64,000 bases of DNA from Aquaticitalea lipolytica (GCF_014641635.1 NZ_BMIC01000004.1:62001-126000), one strand, 5' to 3'. Shown: positions 53,388 to 62,445, numbered from the stretch's first letter. Numbers and translations are program-made. Notes: generated by a model from the letters alone, not told the origin.

Positions 53388-55157
53388 ATGAATAACCCAA
53401 CATCATATTATATAAACCAAAAAGAGATACACCAGCAAATCGCAGCCAAACTCTATAAAAAAATGACTGCATTTAGCACATTCCGAATTTTAGTGTTTTT
53501 AGCCACTTGTTTGGGAATCTATCTGTTTTATAAGCAATGGCAAGTTGCTTCAGTTATAGGAGTTTTAGGCATTGCTATTTTTGTGCTCTTGCTTACAAAA
53601 TATACCGACATTAAAGCAAAACGTGAGTTGCATAAAAAGTTAGTCACTATTAATGAAGAGGAGCTTAAGATTGCCTCAGGAGATTTTCATAGCAGACCAC
53701 AAGGTTTAGAGTATCAAAATCCAACTCATTTTTATAGTTTAGATATCGATTTATTTGGGCGAGGTTCCTTTTTTCAATTCATAAACAGAACTTCAATAAA
53801 TGAAGGCACAAAAAAATTGGCTGATGAGTTAACAGCAAATAATATTGAAAGCATCAAACTACGCCAAGACGCTATAAAAGAATTAGCTTCTAAACCTGAA
53901 TGGCGACAATTATATTTAGCAACAGCTAGCTTAATAAAAGTAGAAACCGAAGCCAAAAAAATTATTAATTGGCTTAATGTTTACAAACCTTTTATAACAA
54001 AACCAATGCGTTGGTTTCCTTTAGTTTTTAGCTTGATTTCTTTAACATTAATTGTAATGGCTTTTTTAAAACAACTAGACGCATATGCTGCTTTTTTTTG
54101 GTTGCTTTTTGGATTAGCTATTGTTGGGTTTTATTTAAAAAGAATAAATATTCTAGCATCAAACACAGACAAATTAAAAGATACTTTTAAACAATACTCC
54201 TTCCTTTTAAATCAAATTGAAAACGAATCGTTTGCTTCAGAATTACTAAAACAAAAGCAACAACAAATTCAGTCTGAAAACAAAAAAGCATCAGTAATTT
54301 TTGCCGAATTTTCAAAACATCTAGATGCATTAGATAATCGTAACAATTTCATTTCTGCTATTTTTGGAAATGGGTTTATGCTTACCGATATTAAAAACTC
54401 ATACCATATTGAGCAATGGATATCTAAGCATCATAACAAAGTAAGCGATTGGTTTGAAGTAGTTTCCTTTTTTGATGCCTATAACAGTTTAGGTAACTAC
54501 GCCTTTAATCATCCACAATATGTCTATCCAAATATTACAAAAGACAAAGCCACAATCAATGCCAAAAAATTAGGGCATCCTTTATTAAAAACTGAAAAAC
54601 GTATCGATAACGACTTACTTATAGAAAACGAACAATTCTTTATAGTAACTGGTGCAAATATGGCTGGGAAAAGTACTTTTTTAAGAACTGTGTCACTTCA
54701 TATAGTAATGGCAAATGTTGGCCTCCCTGTTTGTGCGTCATCAAGCGAATACAATCCTGTAAAACTCATTACAAGTATGCGTACAAGCGATTCACTCACT
54801 GATGACAGTTCATACTTCTTTTCGGAATTAACACGTTTAAAATTCATAGTAGACGCTATACAAAAAGAGCCCTATTTTATTATACTAGATGAAATACTAA
54901 AAGGCACTAACAGCACAGACAAAGCTATTGGCTCACGAAAGTTTGTAGAAAAATTAGTAGCTTCTAAAGCAACTGGCATTATTGCTACGCACGATTTGAG
55001 TTTGTGTGAAATCGAAAAAGAACTAGAAGAAGTAAAAAACTACTATTTCGATGCAGAAATCATCAATGACGAACTGCATTTTGACTATACCTTTAAAGCT
55101 GGTGTTTGCAAGAATATGAATGCGAGTTTTTTGTTAAAAAAGATGGAGATAGTATAA
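53388..55157 (+). CDS. Membrane-anchored MutS-like ATPase
   Basis: A 589-residue protein (ATG 53388; an upstream TTG at 53358 lies inside the sdh terminator). Two transmembrane helices (about 31-65) precede a further membrane pair near 215-255. The C-terminal MutS ATPase domain has Walker A TGANMAGKSTF (near 422), the SYFFSELTRL segment, Walker B FIILDEILKGTNSTD and the H-containing ATHDLSLCEIE. The mismatch-binding domain I of true MutS (F-x-E) is absent. The family is seen in Bacteroidota next to canonical MutS; its task is unknown and the membrane location argues against ordinary mismatch repair. Confidence 0.85.
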   Translation: MNNPTSYYINQKEIHQQIAAKLYKKMTAFSTFRILVFLATCLGIYLFYKQWQVASVIGVLGIAIFVLLLTKYTDIKAKRELHKKLVTINEEELKIASGDFHSRPQGLEYQNPTHFYSLDIDLFGRGSFFQFINRTSINEGTKKLADELTANNIESIKLRQDAIKELASKPEWRQLYLATASLIKVETEAKKIINWLNVYKPFITKPMRWFPLVFSLISLTLIVMAFLKQLDAYAAFFWLLFGLAIVGFYLKRINILASNTDKLKDTFKQYSFLLNQIENESFASELLKQKQQQIQSENKKASVIFAEFSKHLDALDNRNNFISAIFGNGFMLTDIKNSYHIEQWISKHHNKVSDWFEVVSFFDAYNSLGNYAFNHPQYVYPNITKDKATINAKKLGHPLLKTEKRIDNDLLIENEQFFIVTGANMAGKSTFLRTVSLHIVMANVGLPVCASSSEYNPVKLITSMRTSDSLTDDSSYFFSELTRLKFIVDAIQKEPYFIILDEILKGTNSTDKAIGSRKFVEKLVASKATGIIATHDLSLCEIEKELEEVKNYYFDAEIINDELHFDYTFKAGVCKNMNASFLLKKMEIV

Positions 55158-55160
55158 AGA

Positions 55161-55192
55161 AAAAACCCTCTCTATTTCCAGAAAGGGTTTTT
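55161..55192. terminator. Bidirectional terminator
   Basis: A 9-bp stem AAAAACCCT/AGGGTTTTT with a 14-base loop between the convergent MutS-like and rpmA genes. Confidence 0.75.
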
Positions 55193-55215
55193 AATTATTT
55201 TAAAGATTGTAATCC

Positions 55216-55476
55216 TTAAACCGTAAACGGTTCAATTGACACATAAGACTTGTTGTCTTTTTTCTTTTCAAATTTTACAAGACCATCTACTTGCGCGTGC
55301 AAAGTATGGTCTTTAGAAGAATATACATTCTCACCTGGATGATGTGTATTTCCTCTTTGTCTTACGATGATATTTCCAGCAATAGCAGCTTGTCCACCAA
55401 AAATCTTAACACCTAAGCGTTTCGATTCCGATTCTCTACCGTTTTTAGAACTACCAACTCCTTTTTTATGAGCCAT
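55216..55476 (-). CDS. rpmA: 50S ribosomal protein L27
   Basis: An 86-residue L27 with [41 protein letters not shown] and [16 protein letters not shown]. The N-terminus reaches the peptidyl-transferase centre. It has no cleavable N-terminal extension of the firmicute type. It follows rplU by 41 bp. Confidence 0.98.
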   Translation of the reverse strand: MAHKKGVGSSKNGRESESKRLGVKIFGGQAAIAGNIIVRQRGNTHHPGENVYSSKDHTLHAQVDGLVKFEKKKDNKSYVSIEPFTV

Positions 55477-55517
55477 TGTCTTAAGGTTTTATATTGTTAA
55501 ACTTAATGGATAGAAAA

Positions 55518-56216
55518 TTACTTTTCTACTCCACCATCTAATTTGTCTTGTAATTCTTTTAACTCATCCCACTTACCAGCGGCAGCTAATTTAGCTTGTT
55601 TTGGCCAAGTGTCAGTTACTAAATGTGCTAATCTTGGACTAGCATCTGTCAAAATAGTGCTAATTGCCTCTGGCTTCATAGCAGCTAGTTTAGCAAATGT
55701 ATCAACACCTGCAGCAACTAATGCTTCAGCAGCTTTTGGTCCTGCGCCTTCAATCTTTTTTAAATCGTCTGCTTTTGCAGTTGATTTTTTAGGAGCCGCT
55801 TTTTTAGCCTCTACTTTAACTTCTTTTTTTGCTTCTTTTACTGGAGCCGCTTTTTCAGCTTTAGCTGGTTTAGCTTTTTCAGTTTTTGGAGCCTTTGTAG
55901 CTCCTGAAGCTACAATACTTTCAATTACGATTTCAGTAAGAGATTGACGGTGTCCGTTTTTAACACGGTAACCTTTACGTCTTTTCTTTTTGAAAACGAT
56001 AACTTTATCACCTTTAAGGTGACTTAAGACTTTTGCTCCTACTTGAGCTCCGTCTATAGCTGGGGCGCCTACAGTAATATTGTTACCATCACCAATTAGA
56101 AGAACATTATCGAAAGATACTTTCTTTCCTTCTTCTGTTGATAAACGGTGAACAAACACTTTTTGGTCTTTTTCAACTTTGAATTGTTGCCCTGCTATCT
56201 CTACAATTGCGTACAT
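55518..56216 (-). CDS. rplU: 50S ribosomal protein L21 with C-terminal helix-hairpin-helix extension
   Basis: A 232-residue protein, about twice the usual L21 length (about 103). Residues 1-103 are L21 ([39 protein letters not shown]). A Lys/Ala/Pro-rich linker (about 108-150) leads to a helix-hairpin-helix region (about 150-215: [34 protein letters not shown]) resembling the DUF4332-like nucleic-acid-binding HhH and ending in [16 protein letters not shown]. The extension probably touches rRNA or other proteins outside the L21 site; this is inference. It is promoter-proximal to rpmA. Confidence 0.95.
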   Translation of the reverse strand: MYAIVEIAGQQFKVEKDQKVFVHRLSTEEGKKVSFDNVLLIGDGNNITVGAPAIDGAQVGAKVLSHLKGDKVIVFKKKRRKGYRVKNGHRQSLTEIVIESIVASGATKAPKTEKAKPAKAEKAAPVKEAKKEVKVEAKKAAPKKSTAKADDLKKIEGAGPKAAEALVAAGVDTFAKLAAMKPEAISTILTDASPRLAHLVTDTWPKQAKLAAAGKWDELKELQDKLDGGVEK

Positions 56217-56258
56217 AGCGTTACGTTTAAATTAGTTTATTTTATTAAAAAATGAGTG

Positions 56259-56266
56259 CAAATATA
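56259..56266 (-). promoter_or_regulatory. -7 box of rplU-rpmA
   Basis: CAAATATA reads TATATTTG on the minus strand, 43 bp before the rplU start, giving a leader of about 38 nt. Confidence 0.55.
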
Positions 56267-56293
56267 CACCTAAATTATTAAACTACAAACGTT

Positions 56294-56749
56294 TTATGGA
56301 TTTTGAAGATTATTATGACTTTTTTTAAAAATCTGCATGAATGTTAGTGTTAGAATCACTGTTGATGCTAATCCTTCTATAAGAATAATGAAAATTAAAA
56401 TTCCTGTCCCTTCTTCATAATTAGAAAACCAGTCTGATAAGAGTTTTTTTGAAAATTCTGGGTCTAAATGAAATAGGTAAACAGCCATAAATGCTGTAAA
56501 CAAAATCGTGGCAACAAACCCAGTAATTAAACCAGTTTTAAAGCCGTCAACATAAGTGAAATCTTTATTCACAGAAAGCTTATAATATTTTATAGCATAG
56601 TAAATTCCCGCAGCCATAAAAACTCCGTTTAATAGTCTTAGCCAAGGATTTTGGTGTAAATCAAATAATCTTAAAATTAAGAAATAGGCAATTAAAGATG
56701 TAGTGATAAAAAGCCCATATTTTAAAGCAACAGAAAAAGATTTATTCAT
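56294..56749 (-). CDS. DUF4199 family membrane protein
   Basis: A 151-residue inner membrane protein with four predicted helices (about 10-27, 38-55, 68-92, 118-140). The pattern (LRLFDLHQNPWLRLLNG, YAIKYYK, FTYVDGFKTGLITGF) fits the Bacteroidota DUF4199 family. No function is known. It is monocistronic, with a 197-bp upstream gap that holds the promoter of the divergent M16 gene and no other gene. Confidence 0.8.
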   Translation of the reverse strand: MNKSFSVALKYGLFITTSLIAYFLILRLFDLHQNPWLRLLNGVFMAAGIYYAIKYYKLSVNKDFTYVDGFKTGLITGFVATILFTAFMAVYLFHLDPEFSKKLLSDWFSNYEEGTGILIFIILIEGLASTVILTLTFMQIFKKSHNNLQNP

Positions 56750-56863
56750 AATACAAGTTTTTGAAAATCAATTCTGTAATAAATTTCGTGAAAATTTGTG
56801 TATTTATATAATATTTAGCAACTAAATTTTAAATGAAAAGGAAAGAAATGGCTTTCAAATTAT

Positions 56864-56871
56864 TATTTTTG
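56864..56871 (+). promoter_or_regulatory. -7 box for the M16 peptidase pair
   Basis: TATTTTTG matches TAnnTTTG and lies 75 bp before the start codon. Just upstream, TGGCTTTCAAA (56849-56859) is shared with the sdh promoter region. Confidence 0.5.
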
Positions 56872-56946
56872 TAGAAATACTGTAACAAATTAAGGCCTTT
56901 AAAGACCTATATTAAATAATCACTAATTTTTAAAAACAAACTCACA

Positions 56947-58266
56947 ATGAAAAAATGCTTATTTTCTTTAGCTTCTTTGATGTTTGTTGGTTTAATAGCC
57001 AATGCTCAAAAAGTTGAATTTGAAGAGTATGATTTAGATAATGGTATGCATGTCATACTACATCAAGATAATACTGCTCCAGTTGTAATCACTTCAGTTA
57101 TGTACCATGTTGGTGCTAAAGATGAAAATCCTGAAAGAACTGGTTTTGCTCACTTTTTTGAACACCTTTTATTTGAAGGAACACAAAATATAGAACGTGG
57201 TAAATGGTTTGATATCGTAAGTTCTAATGGAGGAAGTAACAACGCAAACACTACAGACGACAGAACGTATTATTATGAAGTATTCCCTTCAAACAGTGTA
57301 GAACTTGGTCTTTGGATGGAGTCTGAGCGATTAATGCATCCTATCATCAACCAAATAGGTGTTGACACACAAAATGAAGTAGTAAAAGAGGAAAAGCGTT
57401 TAAGAGTTGATAATTCTCCTTATGGAAATATTTTAGCTGAAATAAAAAAGAACATCTTTTTTAAACACCCTTACCGTTGGGCAACTATTGGCTCTATGGA
57501 TCATTTAGATGCTGCAACTCTAGAAGAGTTTCAAGCCTTTAATAAAAAGTTTTATGTGCCTAACAATGCTGTTTTAGTTGTTGCTGGTGATATTAATAAA
57601 GCTGAAGTTAAAAAAATGATTAAAGCATATTTTGGGCCTATCCCAAGAGGAGCTGAAGTTACAAGAGATTTGCCTAGAGAAACTCCAATAACTGAAACCA
57701 TGAAGGCTACAGCTTACGATCCTAATATTCAAATTCCTGCAGTTATAGCTTCATACAGAACACCATCTTATAAAGAAAGAGACTCTTATGTATTAAACAT
57801 GATTTCTAGTTATTTAAGTGGTGGAAAAAGTTCAGTATTGTACAAAAAACTAGTTGATGAGCAAAAACAAGCTCTTGCTGTACAAGCCGTAAATATTAGT
57901 CAGGAAGATTATGGTATCTATGCATTATTTGCTTTACCACTAGGTGATGTGTCTTTAGAAACTTTAATAGCCGAAATGGATGAAGAAGTTGCTAAAATTC
58001 AAACAGATTTAATTTCTGAAAAAGATTTTCAAAAACTTCAAAATCAATTTGAAAGTCAATTTGTTAATTCAAATTCTAGTATAGAAGGTATTGCTGGTTC
58101 ACTGGCAACTTACTATATGTTATATGGTGATGTTAATCTAATAAATAATGAAATTGACATTTACAGAAACATAACAAGAGAAGACATTCAAGCTGTTGCT
58201 AAAAAATACTTGAATCCTAATCAACGATTAATTTTAGACTATTTACCAAAAAAAGATGACCAATAA
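56947..58266 (+). CDS. M16 family zinc peptidase, catalytic partner
   Basis: A 439-residue exported peptidase with a signal peptide (about 1-20, ANAQ). The inverted zinc motif HFFEH is at residues 69-73, followed by the third-ligand region NEVVKEEKRLR near 140. The C-terminal M16 half lacks the usual substrate-gripping Arg-Tyr pair (SSYLSGGKSSVLYKKLV). M16B enzymes work as clam-shell heterodimers, and the following gene supplies the complementary half. It is predicted to cut peptides in the periplasm. Confidence 0.9.
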   Translation: MKKCLFSLASLMFVGLIANAQKVEFEEYDLDNGMHVILHQDNTAPVVITSVMYHVGAKDENPERTGFAHFFEHLLFEGTQNIERGKWFDIVSSNGGSNNANTTDDRTYYYEVFPSNSVELGLWMESERLMHPIINQIGVDTQNEVVKEEKRLRVDNSPYGNILAEIKKNIFFKHPYRWATIGSMDHLDAATLEEFQAFNKKFYVPNNAVLVVAGDINKAEVKKMIKAYFGPIPRGAEVTRDLPRETPITETMKATAYDPNIQIPAVIASYRTPSYKERDSYVLNMISSYLSGGKSSVLYKKLVDEQKQALAVQAVNISQEDYGIYALFALPLGDVSLETLIAEMDEEVAKIQTDLISEKDFQKLQNQFESQFVNSNSSIEGIAGSLATYYMLYGDVNLINNEIDIYRNITREDIQAVAKKYLNPNQRLILDYLPKKDDQ

Positions 58267-58267
58267 T

Positions 58268-60361
58268 ATGAAAACGATATATAATATGAAAACGAACATA
58301 GCTGCGTTATTTATGGTGTGTTTTATGGTCTTTGGTGCTCATGCACAAATTGACCGTTCTAAACAACCTGAACCAGGACCTGCTCCAAAAATTGATTTAA
58401 AAACTCCTCAAGAGTTTACATTGAAAAATGGCTTAAAAGTTCTTGTTGTTGAAAACCATAAATTACCTCGAGTATCTTTCAGTCTTACTATAGATAATAA
58501 ACCTGTTTTAGATGGAGATAAAGCTGGTGTTTCTAGTTTACTAGGTGCTATGCTTGGAAATGGTACTACTAACATTTCTAAAGACGACTTTAATAATGAA
58601 GTAGATTTTTTAGGTGCTAATGTTTCTTTTGGTGCTACTAGTGGTTTTGCTAGTGGATTATCTAAATATACAAGTAGAATTTTAGAATTAATGGCAGATG
58701 CTGGCATTAATCCATTACTTGTAGAAGAAGAATTCAATAAAGAAAAAACAAAGTTAATTGAAAGCTTAAAATCTAATGAGAAAAGTGTTGATGCTATTGC
58801 TAGTCGTGTAGGTGGAGCTTTATCTTATGGCACAAACCATCCTTATGGTGAGTTTGTAACTGAAGCTACTGTTAATAATGTAACTTTTGCTGATGTTTTA
58901 GCTTACTACGAAAAGTATTTCAACCCTAATAACGCCTATTTAGTTGTTGTTGGAGATGTTGAGTTTAAGTCTATCAAAAAAGAAATTGAAAATCGTTTTA
59001 GCAAATGGGAAAAATCTGTTGATGTACAGTCAAATGTTCCTCAAGCTAAAGCAAATGAGCAATACACTCAAATCAATTTTGTTGATATGCCAAATGCTGT
59101 TCAGTCTAATATTAATGTTACAAATAACATTGATTTAAAAATGAACGATCCAGATTACCATGCTGTATTAATTGCTAATAAAATTTTAGGTGGTGGATTT
59201 AATAGCTACCTAAATATGAATTTACGTGAAGCCCATGGTTATACTTATGGAGCACGTTCTGGAATTGATGCAGATAAATATGTTGGTACTTTTTCTGCAA
59301 CTACAGCAGTTAGAAACATGGTAACAGATAGCTCTGTTGTTGAATCTTTAAAAGAAATTAACCGCATAAAAACTGAGCCTGTAGATGCAACTGCACTTAA
59401 AAATGCTAAAGCTAAATATGTTGGTGACTTTGTATTAGCTTTAGAGCGTCCACAAACTATTGCTCGTTATGCATTAAATATTAAACTAAATAATTTACCT
59501 AGCGACTTTTACACTACTTATCTTCAAAAAATAAATGCAGTAACTGCAGAAGATGTTATGCGTGTTGCTAATAAATACTTTAAGTCTGAAAATGCAAGAA
59601 TTATTATTGTTGGTAAAGGAAGTGAAGTTTTAGAAAACCTTGAAAAAACTGGAATTCCAATTAAGTATTTTGACACTTACGCAAATCCAATAGATAAGCC
59701 AGTATTTTCTAAACCTATTCCTAATGGTGTAACAGCACAAACAGTGCTAGATGGTTACTTTACTGCTATAGGCGGAAAGGATAAGGCTAAAACTGTAAAA
59801 ACAGTGCATAGTGTGGCTGATGTTAAAATTGAAGGTGTTCCAATTCCTTTAAAAGCTGATATGAAAATTATGACTCCTAATAAAGAATCAATGGAAATGT
59901 CTGCCGAAGGTATGGGTGTGCTTATGAAACAAAAGTTTGATGGTGCTGCAGGTTATATGGAGCAACAAGGTATGCGTAAAGACTTATCTGAAGAAGAATT
60001 AGCCGATAAAAAAGCTGAAAACTCTTTATTCCCAGAATTATATTTTGATGCCTCTGCTGTTAGTTTAGAAAGCATGACTACTATTGATGGTAATGATGTT
60101 TATAAACTTAAAGTTGTTGAGGGAGACAAAGAGTCTTTTAGATATTATGATGCTAAAACTGGTCTTTTAACAAGGGTAGAAAGCACAACTGAGGCTGCTG
60201 GTCAATCTGTAACTACAACTGTAGATTACGGAAACTATTCTCCAGTAAACGAAATTAAATTTCCTTATAGCCAATCTATAAAAGCTGGCCCTCAAGTAAT
60301 AAATATGAATATTACAAATGTGAAAGTAAACGAAGGTGTTACAGAAGCAGATTTTAAATAA
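58268..60361 (+). CDS. M16 family non-catalytic partner with C-terminal LolA-like domain
   Basis: An exported protein of 697 residues if started at ATG 58268, 1 bp after the previous stop; ATG 58286 (MKTNIAALF) is nearly as good, and the two start regions are near-copies of each other. The HxxEH zinc site is absent (VSSLLGAMLGNGT in its place), but the Arg/Tyr substrate segment NLREAHGYTYGARSG is intact, so it is the complementary, non-catalytic subunit. The extra C-terminal region (about 480-697: DGYFTAIGGKDKAKTVKTV, YYDAKTGLLTRVEST, YGNYSPVNEIKFPYS) resembles a LolA/LolB-type outer membrane lipoprotein-carrier fold. Confidence 0.87.
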   Translation: MKTIYNMKTNIAALFMVCFMVFGAHAQIDRSKQPEPGPAPKIDLKTPQEFTLKNGLKVLVVENHKLPRVSFSLTIDNKPVLDGDKAGVSSLLGAMLGNGTTNISKDDFNNEVDFLGANVSFGATSGFASGLSKYTSRILELMADAGINPLLVEEEFNKEKTKLIESLKSNEKSVDAIASRVGGALSYGTNHPYGEFVTEATVNNVTFADVLAYYEKYFNPNNAYLVVVGDVEFKSIKKEIENRFSKWEKSVDVQSNVPQAKANEQYTQINFVDMPNAVQSNINVTNNIDLKMNDPDYHAVLIANKILGGGFNSYLNMNLREAHGYTYGARSGIDADKYVGTFSATTAVRNMVTDSSVVESLKEINRIKTEPVDATALKNAKAKYVGDFVLALERPQTIARYALNIKLNNLPSDFYTTYLQKINAVTAEDVMRVANKYFKSENARIIIVGKGSEVLENLEKTGIPIKYFDTYANPIDKPVFSKPIPNGVTAQTVLDGYFTAIGGKDKAKTVKTVHSVADVKIEGVPIPLKADMKIMTPNKESMEMSAEGMGVLMKQKFDGAAGYMEQQGMRKDLSEEELADKKAENSLFPELYFDASAVSLESMTTIDGNDVYKLKVVEGDKESFRYYDAKTGLLTRVESTTEAAGQSVTTTVDYGNYSPVNEIKFPYSQSIKAGPQVINMNITNVKVNEGVTEADFK

Positions 60362-60384
60362 TAATTAGTGATTATTATTTTATT

Positions 60385-60419
60385 AAAAAACCCGAAGCTT
60401 AATCGCTTTGGGTTTTTTT
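60385..60419. terminator. Bidirectional terminator
   Basis: AAAAAACCCGAAGC pairs with GCTTTGGGTTTTTT across a 6-base loop (one G-T), between convergent genes. It overlaps the stop codon of the EamA gene. Confidence 0.85.
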
Positions 60420-61296
60420 ATGCTTTAGGACGATGCGATAAGTAAACACCTATTAGTATTATAATTGATGCAAAGCCTTGTGTTAATGTAAAAGACTCTC
60501 CGTCTAAAATTCCCCATCCTAAAGCTACAATAGGCATTAAATATGTTACAGAAGACGCAAACACAGGTGTTGATATATGTATTAATTTGTTAAACATTAC
60601 TTTCGCCAATGCAGTACCAAAAAATGATAAAATAGTAACATAAACTAACGACATTTTAAAATCTGGTTTATTAAATGTAGTGTCGCTAAAAAACCCAGAA
60701 CACAATAAAATAATTACTGCAGGAATAATAATAGACACATAATTTCCTACTGCAATAGTAAGAGGCTTTACACTATATAAATGTCTCTTAATAATATTAA
60801 CATTAGCAGCATACATGATTGTTGAAAAAATAACAAATCCAGCATATAAGTAGTTTTGATTGGGATTTAAGTTTGCCCCTTTTAAAATAAGTATTGCTGT
60901 CCCAATAAATCCAATAATTACTCCAAACATTTGTCGCTTAGTAGATGTAATCTTAAAAATGGCAAAACCCATTAAAATGGTATTTAAAGGCACTAATGAG
61001 TTTAATATTGAAGCAATAGAACTATCAATTTCTGTTTCTGCAATTGCAAACAAAAAGGCAGGGAAAAAAGAACCCAAAAAGCCAGATAAAATCAACCATT
61101 TCCATTGCTGTTTTTCAATAGTTTTAATAGTACTATAGCCTGCAATAAAAAGAAAAGTTCCAGTAAATATTGTTCTAAGAGAACCTAATTGAAAAGGCGT
61201 AAGCCCAAGAAGAGACTTTTTTATAAGGATAAACGAACTTCCCCAAATTAATGATAAAATAAAAAGATAAACCCACTTTGCATTAATTCCTTTCAT
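60418..61296 (-). CDS. EamA/DMT family transporter
   Basis: A 292-residue inner membrane protein with ten predicted helices in two EamA halves (LFILSLIWGSSFILIKKSL at the start; a central IVLKGANLNPNQN-type loop, ILILKGANL; second half from LKRHLYSVKPLTIAV). Members export amino acids, metabolites or drugs. The substrate is unknown. Divergent from the heavy-metal lipoprotein gene. Confidence 0.88.
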   Translation of the reverse strand: MKGINAKWVYLFILSLIWGSSFILIKKSLLGLTPFQLGSLRTIFTGTFLFIAGYSTIKTIEKQQWKWLILSGFLGSFFPAFLFAIAETEIDSSIASILNSLVPLNTILMGFAIFKITSTKRQMFGVIIGFIGTAILILKGANLNPNQNYLYAGFVIFSTIMYAANVNIIKRHLYSVKPLTIAVGNYVSIIIPAVIILLCSGFFSDTTFNKPDFKMSLVYVTILSFFGTALAKVMFNKLIHISTPVFASSVTYLMPIVALGWGILDGESFTLTQGFASIIILIGVYLSHRPKA

Positions 61297-61356
61297 CTAA
61301 TAATGTTCTAAATCACAAAAATCGTTAATTATTATGCAATAAACATCAATATTTAT

Positions 61357-61364
61357 TAGATTTG
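61357..61364 (+). promoter_or_regulatory. -7 box for the HMA lipoprotein
   Basis: TAGATTTG matches TAnnTTTG, 24 bp before ATG 61389. This excludes the longer in-frame start at 61362, which falls inside the box. Confidence 0.55.
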
Positions 61365-61388
61365 TTCGGAAATCAATACTTTAAATCT

Positions 61389-61895
61389 ATGATGACATTT
61401 AAAAATATAAGTCTAATTGCTTTTGCAAGTCTACTAATTCTATCTTGTAAAAATGAAACAAGTCCAGAAGTAAAAACTGTTGAAACAGAGGCCTCAACAG
61501 AGGTTGCAAAGTTAGACCCAAATGCTAAATATGCTAAAGCTGAATTTGGTATAGAAGGAATGACTTGCGCAATGGGATGTGCAAAAACTATTGAAAAGAA
61601 AATTGCAAAGATGGAAGGTGTAAAATCTGCAACTGTAGATTTTGACAGACAATTAGCAATGGTAGAATATGATGAAGCAAAAGTAACACCAACCTCTCTT
61701 GAAGAAACAGTTAAAAAAGTTGGAGATACTTATTCGGTAAAAGACATGAAAACTGTTGAAGCTTTTTCTACTGAAAAGCATGAGTGCAGTGCAGATTGTA
61801 AAATGGCGAGTTGTACTGAAAAAACAGCTGCTGAAAAGAAAGCTTGTAAAGAAAACTGCAAAAAGGAATGTTGCGTTAAAAAAGAAAAAGCATAA
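61389..61895 (+). CDS. Heavy-metal-associated (HMA) lipoprotein with Cys-rich tail
   Basis: A 168-residue lipoprotein (LILSC, Cys20), started at the ATG after the promoter box. The HMA domain (about 52-118) has the unusual metal loop GMTCAMGCAK, with Cys60 and Cys64 three residues apart rather than the canonical CxxC, followed by VKSATVDFDRQLAMVEYDEAKV. The C-terminal tail holds many cysteines (HECSADCKMASC, KACKENCKKECCVKK), adding metal-binding capacity. It may sequester copper or another soft metal at the membrane. A terminator follows. Confidence 0.85.
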   Translation: MMTFKNISLIAFASLLILSCKNETSPEVKTVETEASTEVAKLDPNAKYAKAEFGIEGMTCAMGCAKTIEKKIAKMEGVKSATVDFDRQLAMVEYDEAKVTPTSLEETVKKVGDTYSVKDMKTVEAFSTEKHECSADCKMASCTEKTAAEKKACKENCKKECCVKKEKA

Positions 61896-61914
61896 TTTAA
61901 ATGCAAATACAATT

Positions 61915-61947
61915 AAAAAGCCACTTCTTTTTGAAGTGGCTTTTTTT
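61915..61947. terminator. Terminator between convergent genes
   Basis: A perfect stem AAAAAGCCACTTC/GAAGTGGCTTTTT with a 5-base loop, T-run after. Confidence 0.9.
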
Positions 61948-62443
61948 ATCTTAAAGAGAACCCTTTAGCTGCCCACCAAGGATGCATTTCTATTACTAAT
62001 CTACCAGACTTTACCATTGGATCTGCATTTGCTAAACTATCAGCCATTTGTAATGTAGCCACATTATAAATTGTTATTCCTCTTATGTCGCCATCATCTC
62101 CAAAAGGTCCAGAAATATCAGCATAACCTAAATCATACATCTTCCCTAAATGCGCCAAATGTAATACTTGTAAACTATCTGCAACTTCTTTAGATTGTGA
62201 ACGGTTTGGCCCTGTTTTTAAAAAAGCTATAAAATATTGCTGCATTAGTATTGTGTCTTGTGACTTTTCATCTACATAATCAAAAATTTGAAAGCCTTTT
62301 GAGACCAATTCTTCTTTTATTTGCTTAGTTGATTTTTCAATTTTTTCTTCAATTATTCTTGTCTCTTTTTTAAGTTCTTTTGCTTCTTGTTTACATGAAA
62401 ACAATAACAATGATCCTAGGACTAATACAATAGTTCTTTTCAT
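61946..62443 (-). CDS. YCII-domain lipoprotein
   Basis: A 165-residue lipoprotein (ATG 62443, MKRTIVLVLGSLLLFSC, Cys17); the frame reaching 62452 would overlap the CYTH gene. A short coiled segment rich in Glu/Lys (KELKKETRIIEEKIEKS) leads to a YCII-type alpha/beta domain (about 70-160; QYFIAFLKTGP, LAHLGKMYDLGYADISGPF, LANADPMVKSGRLVIEMHPWW). The YCII fold has a conserved His-Asp pair in some members; none has a firmly known job. It starts 2 bp after the CYTH stop, on the same strand. Confidence 0.8.
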   Translation of the reverse strand: MKRTIVLVLGSLLLFSCKQEAKELKKETRIIEEKIEKSTKQIKEELVSKGFQIFDYVDEKSQDTILMQQYFIAFLKTGPNRSQSKEVADSLQVLHLAHLGKMYDLGYADISGPFGDDGDIRGITIYNVATLQMADSLANADPMVKSGRLVIEMHPWWAAKGFSLR

Positions 62444-62445
62444 AA

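Noticed and set aside
53388-55157. Calling this gene mutS or mutS2
   Set aside because: It lacks domain I (mismatch binding) and the Smr/KOW parts of MutS2, and has membrane helices.
55543-55947. 134-residue plus-strand ORF over rplU
   Set aside because: Ala/Phe/Ser-rich shadow of the Lys/Ala linker of L21; no start context and no homology that I recognise.
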